Below, piece by piece: positions 1 to 7,942 of a stretch of 64,000 nt of DNA (the stretch's first letter is position 1; each line of letters starts with the position of its first letter). Location of the stretch: NCBI GenBank assembly GCA_036504035.1, contig DASXVV010000009.1, positions 641,751 to 705,750 on the forward strand. The letters are read 5' to 3'. The notes beneath the pieces are model-generated. The model saw only the letters and a program-made list of their open reading frames with translations, ran no database searches and was not told the origin of the DNA. The DNA is from Candidatus Deferrimicrobiaceae bacterium. GTDB lineage: Bacteria; Desulfobacterota; Deferrimicrobia; Deferrimicrobiales; Deferrimicrobiaceae. The position numbers and the translations under genes were made by a program.

Positions 1-63
1 CACAACCGGCGGGTCCCTAGGTCTTCCGCACACCGAAAGCCGATGATTTCAGAGAAGAAACTG

Positions 64-140
64 GTCGGGATGACTGGATTCGAACCAGCGACCCTCTGCT
101 CCCAAAGCAGATGCGCTACCAAGCTGCGCTACATCCCGAC
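64..140 (-). tRNA. tRNA-Pro (anticodon UGG)
   Basis: On the minus strand the 77-nt sequence folds as a cloverleaf. The 7-bp acceptor stem is GTCGGGA/TCCCGAC, the T-arm contains GGTTCGAATCC, and the anticodon stem TCTGC/GCAGA encloses the loop TTTGGGA, which gives anticodon TGG (proline). The 3' CCA is not encoded. No neighbouring tRNA is visible. Confidence 0.95.
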
Positions 141-529
141 CTGTGGGTGGAAGCGGTGGATGGCCTTGTAGTGTAACCTTTTCCGGGCAAAAGGGCTAGC
201 GGGCTTGGCGGCCAAGGGGCCGCCCCTAAGTCCTTTCCGGTCCTGCCTCCGGTCCCGTCGCACACCCAAAAAAGGCGAGCGCCAGCGCACCTGCTTCGGC
301 CAGTAGCACACCTGCCCCGCCCCCTCGGGACTGCGACGCGGACACCGTGCCCCCGGGACCCGGTCAGCTCCGGCGGGAAGACCGGGGAGACAGGGAAGCT
401 CACCAGCCCGCACCGGACGTGGCTTCTCCTTACTACCCCACCGCCCCCACCGGCAAGGCAAGTACGGAGAAAGTCCGACGGACACCACTGGACGGCGGGC
501 GCGCTCCTCGTTCGGGACTGGCTTGACGC
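141..529. other. non-coding stretch, nothing recognised
   Basis: This GC-rich spacer lies between tRNA-Pro and the 3' end of the NHL lipoprotein gene. The overlapping open frames inside it have arginine- and proline-rich translations typical of shadow frames in high-GC DNA, and I recognise no domain, RNA or repeat. Confidence 0.5.
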
Positions 530-1695
530 TTATCGAATCTTTCTGATCGTGTGGTTCGATCTGTCCGCCACGTACAGGCTCGTTCCGTCCGTTGTGATGC
601 CGCGAGGGATATTGAAGGTCGTTATCCCTGACCCCACAGTGTCGTCATTGTTCCCTTCGACCCCGGACGTCCCCGCAACCGTTGTTACGGCCTCTGTGGC
701 GATTGCCACCTTCCGGACCAAGTGGTTATTGGTCTCCGTCACGTAAAGGTTCGTCCCGTCCGTCGTGATACCGACGGGATTGGAGAAGGTTGTCCCCCCC
801 GGTCCCAGCACATTGTCATCATGCCCTGAGACTTCGGCTGTCCCGGCCATCGTTGTCACGGCGCCCGTGGCAATCGTTACCCTCCGGATCAGGTTGTTGC
901 CGCTATCCGCTACGTAGAGATTCGTCCCGTCAGTCGTAATGCCCTGAGGCGTGTTGAAGGTTGTCCCCCCGGGACCCGCCGCGTTGTCGACATGACCGGG
1001 GACGATCCCGAAGGTTCCGGCCAAGGTCGACACGGTGCCCGTGGCGATTACGATTTCCGAATCAGGTGGTTGTACGTATCCGCCACGTAAAGGTTCGTCC
1101 CGTCCGTCGTGATGCCGAGAGGCGTGTCGAAGAGCGCGAGGGACAGCCCCGGTGTGCTGTCCAGGTATCCCCCTCCAAATCGCCAGTCCCCCGCCAGCGT
1201 CGTCACAGCCCCCGTGGCAATCGTCACTTTTCTAATCTGGTGGTTGATGGTGTCCGCCACGTAGAGGTTCGTCCCGTCCGTCGTGATGCCGAAGGGGGCG
1301 TTGAATGTTGTTCCCCCCGAGCCCAGCACGTTGTCGGCGTGGCCGTAGATCCCGACCGTCCCAGTCAGGGTCGTCACCTCTCCCGTAGCGATGACCACCT
1401 TCCGGATCGTACAGTTGTTCGTATCCAGCACGAAGAGGTTCGTTCCGTCTGTCGTTACGCCGCTGGGGCAATAAAAGGTTGCGGCCGTGCCGACGACGCA
1501 ATCAGCCGAACCGTAGCCCCTTGCCGTCCCTGCGAAGGTGGAGACGACTTGGGAGAGGGACAGGGGTGTTCCTTGCAGGCTGCCGCCGATCAATGATCTT
1601 TGCCCGGGGGTGGTCGAACTGCCTCCACCGCACCCGGCGAGAAGGAGGGCGGACAGGAATAGGGTAAGCGTCGGGAAAAGCGAGGTGGGCTTCAC
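530..1695 (-). pseudogene. NHL-repeat beta-propeller lipoprotein, frameshifted
   Basis: The gene starts at GTG 1695 with a lipoprotein signal (hydrophobic run ending LLLAGC, then a Gly/Ser linker). It then carries about six NHL-type repeats built on 'GITTDGTNLYVADT.NHLIRKV.IATG'. The first frame stops at 1048 just after NHLIRKS. The missing half of that repeat resumes in another frame and runs to 530. Inserting one G after the AAA of IRK restores IRK-VVIATGTVSTLAGT, so a single-base deletion explains the break. It is either a sequencing error or a true pseudogene. The product would be an outer-surface propeller of unknown ligand. Spacing of 12 nt to the upstream SBBP lipoprotein gene suggests one transcript. 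Confidence 0.75.
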
Positions 1696-1707
1696 GGTAT
1701 GCTCTAC

Positions 1708-2955
1708 CTAGAATTCTTCCATCGACGAGATACCGAGCAATCCCCCGGTCGGATCAAAGCTGGCCCAAAAGTGGATATCGCCGGAGATCGGGGTGTAATC
1801 CCCTGACCTGGTCAAGGAGTCGCACCCCGTCAAGCCGGCCAGGGTGACAGCCCCATTCGTTTCCATGCTCAGCCCCACGCCGAAGTTGTTGGAGTAGGAC
1901 CCGAGCAAACGGCTCCAGGCAAGGTTCCCGCCGGAATCATACTTGGCCAGGAAGGCGTCGGCGGTCACGTTGTCGTTCCCATAGGAAGTAGTGTTCAGCC
2001 AGCCATCGAGCCGGTAGGAGTAGCTGTAGCCCCCGATGTAGGCGTTTCCCGCGCCATCGATCGTGAGCCCCAGGGCACCATCGTCGCCCGCCCCCCCGAA
2101 AACCCGCGCCCAGACCCGATTGCCGTTGGCGTCGTACTTGGCGAGAAAGGCGTCGCTTCCGCCCGCAGCAGTCTGGTTGTCCAGCACGGAAGAGGTCGTG
2201 GAGCCGATGATGTAGATGTTCCCGCTCCCATCGATCTTCAGGTCACGTACCACCTCGTCGCCTGCCCCTCCCAAGAGCCTCGTCCAGACCCGGTTGCCAA
2301 GGTTGTCGTACTTCACCAGGAAGGTATCACTTCCGCCGGCACCGGCTTGGTTGTCCAGGACTGAAGAGGTCGTGGAGCCCGCGACGAAGACGTCCCCGCC
2401 GCTTCCGATGGCGACATGCCTTGCCACTTCGTCTCCGCTTCCGCCCAGCAATCGTGTCCAGAGCCGGTTTCCGGCGGCATCGAATCTGGCGATGAATGCG
2501 TCGTTCCCTCCCGCCCCGACCAGATTGTCCATCACGGGAGAGTTCGTCGTGCCGACGACGTAGACCGCGTTGTCCCCGTTGCTGGCAACGCCGTACGCAG
2601 CCTCGTCTCCCGCACCGCCGAGGAGCTGTCCCCAGGTCCGGTTCCCGTCCGTGTCGTACTTTGCAAGGAAAGCGTCGTACCCCCCGCCACCGACCTGCGG
2701 GTAGTATGTTCGGGTGTCGAAGCGGCCGACCCCCCAGTGGGTGCGGCCGTCATACAGGGATCGGGTGACCTCATACGAATCCCAATGAGGCATCCAAATG
2801 ATAATGCCATGTATTTCCGGCGGGTCTGGGATCACCAAGGCAGGGTGACCGTTATCTCCTACGACAGCCGCACCAGATCCGCTCCCGCCGCACCCGGCAA
2901 GGAGGAGGACGGACAGGATAAGGATCAGCGTCGCGAGGGCCGAGGCGGACTTCAA
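1708..2955 (-). CDS. SBBP-repeat beta-propeller lipoprotein
   Basis: This 415-aa protein has a lipoprotein signal peptide (SVLLLAGCGGSG, lipobox Cys at about 21). It is followed by at least five SBBP-type repeats with the pattern 'DAFLAKYD..GNR.W.RLLGG.GD' and 'G..YI.GST.SSVLDNQ'. These predict a beta-propeller tethered to the outer membrane. The start is TTG at 2955, with CGGAG about 8 nt upstream. It is probably co-transcribed with the frameshifted NHL lipoprotein gene downstream. The substrate or partner cannot be read from sequence. The repeats are close enough to each other to suggest recent internal duplication. Confidence 0.8.
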   Translation of the reverse strand: MKSASALATLILILSVLLLAGCGGSGSGAAVVGDNGHPALVIPDPPEIHGIIIWMPHWDSYEVTRSLYDGRTHWGVGRFDTRTYYPQVGGGGYDAFLAKYDTDGNRTWGQLLGGAGDEAAYGVASNGDNAVYVVGTTNSPVMDNLVGAGGNDAFIARFDAAGNRLWTRLLGGSGDEVARHVAIGSGGDVFVAGSTTSSVLDNQAGAGGSDTFLVKYDNLGNRVWTRLLGGAGDEVVRDLKIDGSGNIYIIGSTTSSVLDNQTAAGGSDAFLAKYDANGNRVWARVFGGAGDDGALGLTIDGAGNAYIGGYSYSYRLDGWLNTTSYGNDNVTADAFLAKYDSGGNLAWSRLLGSYSNNFGVGLSMETNGAVTLAGLTGCDSLTRSGDYTPISGDIHFWASFDPTGGLLGISSMEEF

Positions 2956-3213
2956 AGGGGTACTCCGTTCCGGAGATGAGACGTCGGCAGTCTATGGCAA
3001 ATTGTAACGGCTTACACCAAGTGTGACAAGGAGCCGGCACGAACCCAAACGAGGACGCCACAGGACGATCGGCTACCTCCTCGTCGCCTCTGATGCTTGC
3101 CGGGGGGATACGGAAAATGGGAAGTCGTCACGGGACGGGACGCAGCGGCCGAGCCGCTTTTCCGGCTTCCCGCCCCAAGCCACGCGACGATTTCCCGCGG
3201 ACGCCTGCTAGGG

Positions 3214-3588
3214 CTAGAGCGTCTGGGTGGCGGAGGCGACGGTAATCGCCAGCGCGGCCCGGGCCCATTTGAATCGTGACTTAACCACGTCGAAGTCCGG
3301 CCCCTCGGCGACGAAGACGCCCGTCCCTTCCAGCAGGAAGCCCGTGCCCATCGCGTTCTTCCCCCGGACCTTGCTGCTGCCCAGTGTCACGAGCACCCGG
3401 GGGTCGGTGGCGAGGTTGGCCTCGGTCCGCTGCATGTATCCGGCCGGGATCAGGAGGCGGCCGTCTCCGGCGACCTGGATGTAGCTGTTCCAGGTGTTCA
3501 CCATGTGCTGGCCTTCCGGCCCCGTCGTCCCGATGGCGACAACGCCGTCGTGTTTCAGGACCTCCATCAACGTCTCAGGCAGATTCAT
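3214..3588 (-). CDS. pyridoxamine 5'-phosphate oxidase-like FMN-binding split-barrel protein
   Basis: This 124-aa protein has the short split-barrel pattern of PNPOx-like flavin-binding proteins. It contains 'DGVVAIGTTGPEGQHMVNTWNSYI', a central 'LLIPAGYMQRTEANLATDPRVLVTLGS' and a closing 'GTGFLLEGTGVF'. The start ATG at 3588 overlaps the stop of the Rrf2 gene as ATGA and has a strong GAGGAGG 5-6 nt upstream, so the two are translationally coupled. Family members bind FMN or haem, and the exact reaction is unknown. The coupling suggests control by the Rrf2 regulator, probably in response to redox or nitrosative stress (inference). Confidence 0.75.
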   Translation of the reverse strand: MNLPETLMEVLKHDGVVAIGTTGPEGQHMVNTWNSYIQVAGDGRLLIPAGYMQRTEANLATDPRVLVTLGSSKVRGKNAMGTGFLLEGTGVFVAEGPDFDVVKSRFKWARAALAITVASATQTL

Positions 3589-4151
3589 GATCTCCTCCTC
3601 TTCGTGATTTGGTCGGTCGGGGCAGGGGCTGCCCCCTGCCGCCTGGTGCGTCGTTCCGTATGGTGCCGGAACCAGAGCGCTGCCTCCTCCGCGAACGCCG
3701 CGGGTGCCTTTCGTTCGAACTCGGCCATCAGGTCGGCGAGCGTCTTCGACGCCAGGTGAGCCTTGAGCGCCTGCTCGGCCTCGTTCATGAACGCATGGAT
3801 GCGGCACATGCCCTTTGTCGCCCACTTCGGCGGGGCTCCCTCGAACAGGTCGCAGTGGCGCCGGATCTCTGCGCACTCGAACAGCGTCCGGCGAGGATCG
3901 ACCGCCTCGAGCACATCGAGGAAGGTGACCCGTTCCGGCGAGCGCGCGAGCACGAAGCCGCCGGCGATCCCCTCCGTCCCCGCCACGATCCCGGCCTTCC
4001 GTAATCTCGAGAACAGCTTGGCGAGGAAGCGCTCGGGGATGCCCTGGAAGCCGGCGAGGTCGCGCACGCTGGTCGGCTCCTTCCGGGCGGCCAGGTTGAG
4101 CAGGGAGTGGAGCGCGTATTCGGCGCCTGCCCCGTACATCGATGACGCCAT
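3585..4151 (-). CDS. Rrf2 family transcriptional regulator
   Basis: This 188-aa protein is a typical Rrf2/IscR/NsrR-type winged helix. The N-terminus is 'YALHSLLNLAAR', followed by 'PERFLAKLFSRLRKAGIV.GTEG..GGFVLAR', the recognition helix and wing. Three cysteines near residues 90-115 (C-x6-C-x14-C) could ligate an Fe-S cluster, though the spacing differs from IscR. The C-terminal 40 residues are basic and poorly conserved. It is the first gene of a two-gene operon with the split-barrel protein (ATGA overlap). Family members repress or activate genes for Fe-S assembly, NO defence or cysteine metabolism; the target here is most likely its own operon. Confidence 0.85.
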   Translation of the reverse strand: MASSMYGAGAEYALHSLLNLAARKEPTSVRDLAGFQGIPERFLAKLFSRLRKAGIVAGTEGIAGGFVLARSPERVTFLDVLEAVDPRRTLFECAEIRRHCDLFEGAPPKWATKGMCRIHAFMNEAEQALKAHLASKTLADLMAEFERKAPAAFAEEAALWFRHHTERRTRRQGAAPAPTDQITKRRRS

Positions 4152-4504
4152 ACAACCACCTCACAGGTAGCAGTTTATCGCTCGAAAGATCCCGCGTCAA
4201 GCGATTCGGATAGCAGAGATCGTCGCAGTCCTCCCGCTCACCGACTGAATCGCCCCGGTTTTAGTGAAGCCTTGGAGTTGTGAGCCCGAAAGCGGGGCCG
4301 GGTGGACAGGAGCGCACGGACCGTTCCGGGATCCGTTTTCCTCCTCCAGGCGACGGGCTCATGCTGCTTTCCGGGCCTTCGAGCGCCGCTTCCCGGTTTT
4401 CGCTATCGCGGCCGACATATCCTCCGCCGGACGGATCTCGAACGGGCCAGCCTTCACGCCGGGACGGTTCGAAATCAACCGGACCGCGTTGGAAGGCTGA
4501 ACCG
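4152..4504. other. intergenic region, nothing firm
   Basis: This is the upstream region of the Rrf2 operon plus the 3' flank of the DUF1059 gene. The part next to the Rrf2 start contains AT-rich sequence that could hold its promoter and operator, but I cannot pin down an operator. Open frames here look like shadows. Confidence 0.4.
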
Positions 4505-4690
4505 CTACCCCTTCCGGTCGTCCTGGACCAGGCGATGCATCTTCCTTTCCAGGCTCTTCGGGACTTCCCCCAGATGGTGAGCCGACCGGGAGTGCTCGAT
4601 TTCCTGCTTGATCACATCCTCCTCGGTCACGCCCCGGAACACGGCCGTGCAACCGGTCACCAAGTCCCTGCAGCTCAGGATTTTCGACAT
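4505..4690 (-). CDS. DUF1059 family small protein
   Basis: This is a 61-aa protein with the DUF1059 pattern: 'CRDLVTGCTAVFRGVTEEDVI', an acidic helix and 'EHSRSAHHLGEVP'. The reading frame is open for 14 more codons upstream, but the ATG at 4690 has GGAGAAGG at the right distance and matches where the family starts. The two cysteines at 'C-x6-C' are conserved in the family. The function is unknown; such proteins are small and cytosolic. The neighbouring htrA-like gene is divergent. Confidence 0.75.
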   Translation of the reverse strand: MSKILSCRDLVTGCTAVFRGVTEEDVIKQEIEHSRSAHHLGEVPKSLERKMHRLVQDDRKG

Positions 4691-4818
4691 TTTTCCTTCT
4701 CCTTTCCCTTCGGTTTCCTTCTGTTTAGACACCCGGTCCGGCTTCCGGGTTCCCTCCTGCGAACTGAAGCCGGAGCCTGCGCATCTTATAAGGCAGTCGG
4801 AAGCGGCGGGGGCGGATC

Positions 4819-5814
4819 ATGCGGGTTGAAAAATTCGAAGGAGGGTGCGAAGTCGATCCGTCCAGCCGGTCGGACATCGCGTTGCTCGACGCCTATTCCC
4901 GCGCGGTCATCACCGTCTCGGAGGCGGTTTCGCCGACAGTCGTCAGCCTGGCGGCGATCGCCGAGGACCGGCGGGACCGGATGGGGGAGCTTGGCGGCGG
5001 CTCCGGCGTGCTCGTTGCGCCCGACGGATACATTCTGACGAACGCCCATGTCGTCGCCGGCGGCACCCGCTTCGAGGTCACGCTCAAGGACGGCACACAC
5101 ATTTCCGCGATGCCCGTGGGCAAGGATCCCGCCGACGACCTCGCCCTGGTTCGGGCCGAGGAGTCGGGACTCCCCTACGCGACGCTGGGCGATTCCGACC
5201 GGTTGCACCCCGGCCAACTCGTCATCGCCATCGGGAACCCGTTCGGCTTCCAATCCACGGTCTCGACCGGGGTCGTCAGCTCGCTCGGTCGCGCCCTCCG
5301 GAGCCGGGATGGGCGGCTGATCGAGAACGTCATCCAGCACACCGCGCCGCTCAACCCGGGAAACTCGGGCGGCCCGCTGGTCGATTCGAGCGGCCATGTC
5401 GTCGGCATCAACACGGCGATCATCGCCTCCGCCCAGGGAATCGGCTTCGCGATCCCTTCGAACATCGCAAGGACGGTCGTGTCGGAGTTGCTGACGCACG
5501 GCCGCGTGCGGCGGGGATACATGGGTTTCTCCGGCCGGGTACGCCGGATCGACCGCCGGATCGTCCGCTACTACAACCTGCAGCTGGACACGGGCGTCGA
5601 AGTCGTGGTGCTCGATCTCGAAGGGCCTGCCGCCGCCGCGGGGATCCACACCGGGGACATCGTCGTCCTCCTCGGCGACAAGGGCGTCGGGGACATGGAC
5701 GCGATCCAGCGCGCGCTCGGCAACGAATCGGTCTACACCACGATCTCCCTGACGGTGATCCGCGGAACGGAACTGCTTTCCGTCGAAGTGCGCGTCGCGG
5801 AGGCGTCGGGGTAG
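4819..5814 (+). CDS. trypsin-like serine protease with PDZ domain (HtrA/Deg family)
   Basis: This 331-aa protein contains a chymotrypsin-fold protease with a complete catalytic triad: His77 in TNAHVV, Asp107 in DDLALV and Ser183 in NPGNSGGPL. A single C-terminal PDZ domain follows at about 235-325 ('GPAAAAGIHTGDIVVLLGD'). Unlike periplasmic DegP or DegS there is no clear signal peptide or membrane anchor, so it may act in the cytosol or use a non-classical route. With one PDZ it resembles DegS/HhoB in layout. It stands alone, divergent from the DUF1059 gene. Confidence 0.88.
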   Translation: MRVEKFEGGCEVDPSSRSDIALLDAYSRAVITVSEAVSPTVVSLAAIAEDRRDRMGELGGGSGVLVAPDGYILTNAHVVAGGTRFEVTLKDGTHISAMPVGKDPADDLALVRAEESGLPYATLGDSDRLHPGQLVIAIGNPFGFQSTVSTGVVSSLGRALRSRDGRLIENVIQHTAPLNPGNSGGPLVDSSGHVVGINTAIIASAQGIGFAIPSNIARTVVSELLTHGRVRRGYMGFSGRVRRIDRRIVRYYNLQLDTGVEVVVLDLEGPAAAAGIHTGDIVVLLGDKGVGDMDAIQRALGNESVYTTISLTVIRGTELLSVEVRVAEASG

Positions 5815-5951
5815 CGCGGCGAGCGTCTCGTGCGGTGCATTCGTCCGGCGTGAGGAAGACGCTTCTCGGCAAGCCACCCTGCCCCGGTCATCGCATGCAG
5901 GGCGGCCATGCAGATCGCGGCGTTCCCGCCGAACATCAAATAGGGGGGAGG

Positions 5952-6629
5952 ATGGACATCTTGGCGGAACCGTCACCCAACCTCATCCGGCACCTGGAAA
6001 TCCCGGCAGGCGACGTGTCCTTGCCCGGCGAGTTTGCTTTGCCTCGGGGCGCGCACGGGATCGTGCTGTTTGCGCACGGAAGCGGCAGCAGCCGGCTGAG
6101 CCCTCGGAATGCCTTCGTGGCTCGGGTCCTTCGGGAAGCGGGATTTGGTACCTTGCTGTTCGACCTGTTGACAGAGGACGAGGATATCGATTCCGCAAAC
6201 CGCTTCGAGATAGACCTGATAACCGACCGGTTGTCGCGTGCGACCCGCTCGCTGGCCAAAATGCCGGAAGCAAGGCATCACGCGCTGGGTTATTTCGGCG
6301 CAAGCACGGGCGCCGCTGCCGCTATAAAGGCGGCGGCCATACCCGGCGGCGAAAAGATCGGCGCGGTGGTCTCCCGGGGAGGGCGCCCCGACCTGGCAGA
6401 GGCCTCGCTCGGGAGGGTAACCGCACCAACGCTTCTGATCGTCGGGGAACGCGACGAGTTCGTCCTGCGATTGAATCGGGATGCCTACCGGAAAATGACC
6501 TGCACGAAGCGGATCGAAATCGTCCCCGGCGCCACCCATCTATTCGAAGAGGCGGGCGCGCTTGAAGGTGTCGCGAAGCTGGCTGCCGACTGGTTCCGCC
6601 GCCACTTGGCCGACACCCTGGCCGCGTGA
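5952..6629 (+). CDS. alpha/beta hydrolase, dienelactone hydrolase-like
   Basis: This 225-aa protein has the alpha/beta hydrolase order: 'GIVLFAHGSGSS' (oxyanion strand-turn), nucleophile elbow 'YFGASTGAAAA' with Ser, Asp in 'LIVGERDEFV', and a late His in 'PGATHLFEEAG'. This layout is common in phosphoribosyltransferase-linked and stand-alone DLH-like hydrolases. The start at ATG 5952 is chosen because GGGGGGAGG lies just upstream. The reading frame extends far upstream only because of high GC. The substrate is unknown. A cytochrome remnant follows immediately after the stop. Confidence 0.8.
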   Translation: MDILAEPSPNLIRHLEIPAGDVSLPGEFALPRGAHGIVLFAHGSGSSRLSPRNAFVARVLREAGFGTLLFDLLTEDEDIDSANRFEIDLITDRLSRATRSLAKMPEARHHALGYFGASTGAAAAIKAAAIPGGEKIGAVVSRGGRPDLAEASLGRVTAPTLLIVGERDEFVLRLNRDAYRKMTCTKRIEIVPGATHLFEEAGALEGVAKLAADWFRRHLADTLAA

Positions 6630-6895
6630 CTGCTCCTTGTCGGCTTATGCCTCTTGTTGACGGTTTCGGCCGCCTGGGGGGAGCCGTGAACGGTCCGCTT
6701 GCGACGGCCGTTCCCTCGCAGCGATGACTTGCCGAGTCCTTCGTCGGACCCGGAAAGGACACGAATCACAAACACACGTTCCGGTTCAGCCGGGTCAGGA
6801 CCCAGGGGCCGCTGACGATCCCGCAGGCGTGCGCCCGGTGCCACAAGACCATGGATGTCGAACAGACGCTGTCGGAATGGAAACACGGGGACTGA
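6630..6895 (+). pseudogene. decayed c-type cytochrome remnant (signal peptide piece and one CxxCH)
   Basis: Two pieces in different frames look like the debris of a secreted cytochrome. The first, 6630-6689, encodes a signal-peptide-like run (LLLVGLCLLLTVSAAWGEP) and then stops. The second, 6728-6895, encodes 'HTFRFSRVRTQGPLTIPQ' followed by ACARCHK, a CxxCH haem site, and ends at TGA 6893. There is no start codon for the second piece and no frame joins them, so the gene has lost sequence. The original family cannot be fixed from so little. Confidence is limited because only one haem motif is present. Confidence 0.45.
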
Positions 6896-6931
6896 GAGAC
6901 CACGCCGAAGGTTTGCCGTTCTATCAGTCGA

Positions 6932-7942
6932 TCATCCTGCATGTGTCAGCTTCCAAGCGTTGCCTACTGCCGATATCGTGCGAGCCTGCATCCCGATAGC
7001 CGCTTTCCCCTTGTTCTCCCATTGCGAAATGGTGGTGGCGGTTACCCCGATGCGGGATGCGAATACGGCCTGCGTCTCACCCAGAGACGACCTCCAGGCG
7101 AAAATGACCTTGCCGGTCAACTTTCTCGGTAAAGGGACACCTTCAGGTTTTTCCTGCGTCTGCGGGTTCGATGCGAGGGGAACGGCGGACGCTTCCGAAA
7201 CCTCTTCCACGGTTTCCGCCAGGTCGATCCCGAACACATCGGCGATGCCGGACGCGGCGATCCTCCGGCGGGACGATCCGGCCTTGGCTACACCTGCAAC
7301 CGCCTTGGAAACGTCGACCAGCTCTTCATGATTCACCCCACGAAGGAGGAACAGCATCTCGGGCGAGTGGTCGAGTCGGGCGCCCACACCATAAAGCACA
7401 GCCGCCACGTGTTTGCACATGACGGCCCAGTCCGGGCAGTCGCAGTCGAATTTCATCTCGCCGGGGAGCGGGAACAATCCGTTATTTCGATTCGAAACGA
7501 CTTCCATGACCCCGCGATCGAGTTTCCCGTGCAATAGATCGATCAGCGACCCGATCTTTCCGGTGCAGGCAGACCGGACGGCATCCCACTTCGTTTTCCT
7601 GAGCGGAGCTATGGTGATGGATACGTTATAGAGCGTCGATCCGCTGACGATGGCCGTGATCAGGCCGCCCCGGATCTCGAGATGACAGACCGATCCATTC
7701 CGGACATAGCTGCGGCCACGGGGCAGACGGTTGACGTAATCGCCGAACGACTCCATGTGGTCGCACCACGCCTTGCCCCAGAACGATTCTGCGATCTTCC
7801 GGCCGGCGATATGCACGGGATAATGATCCATCCCGTTCCGACTCATTTTGACGAGTTGCTTTTGCGCCTTTGCTCGACGTTCGGCGACCGGCACGTAAGG
7901 CGCCCATCCGAAACGACTTATGCTTGAGGACCTTCTTCTCAT
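6932..7942 (-). CDS. SWIM zinc-finger protein with C-terminal HTH
   Basis: This 336-aa protein has a SWIM zinc finger at residues 167-178 (C-x-C-x6-C-x-H in DCDCPDWAVMCKH). A preceding domain, 'FWGKAWCDHMESFGDYVNRLPRGRSYVRNG', is typical of SWIM partners of SNF2 helicases. The last 60 residues ('LGETQAVFASRIGVTATTISQWENKGKAA') form a Cro/XRE-type helix-turn-helix, an extra DNA-binding module. The start overlaps the end of the helicase gene by four bases (7939-7942). The pair probably forms a DNA-remodelling or repair unit. The biological target is unknown. Confidence 0.85.
   Translation of the reverse strand: MRRRSSSISRFGWAPYVPVAERRAKAQKQLVKMSRNGMDHYPVHIAGRKIAESFWGKAWCDHMESFGDYVNRLPRGRSYVRNGSVCHLEIRGGLITAIVSGSTLYNVSITIAPLRKTKWDAVRSACTGKIGSLIDLLHGKLDRGVMEVVSNRNNGLFPLPGEMKFDCDCPDWAVMCKHVAAVLYGVGARLDHSPEMLFLLRGVNHEELVDVSKAVAGVAKAGSSRRRIAASGIADVFGIDLAETVEEVSEASAVPLASNPQTQEKPEGVPLPRKLTGKVIFAWRSSLGETQAVFASRIGVTATTISQWENKGKAAIGMQARTISAVGNAWKLTHAG

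Noticed and set aside
141-529. Overlapping minus-strand frames of 119 and 95 aa next to tRNA-Pro
   Set aside because: Translations are Arg/Pro/Gly-rich with no domain or start signal, typical of shadow frames in GC-rich DNA.
5733-5939. 68-aa minus-strand frame overlapping the protease 3' end
   Set aside because: The first half looks protein-like but the second half mirrors the protease gene; no ribosome site or family.
4845-6629. 594-aa frame across the protease and hydrolase genes
   Set aside because: The N-terminal 370 residues are Arg-rich shadow sequence; the hydrolase starts at 5952.
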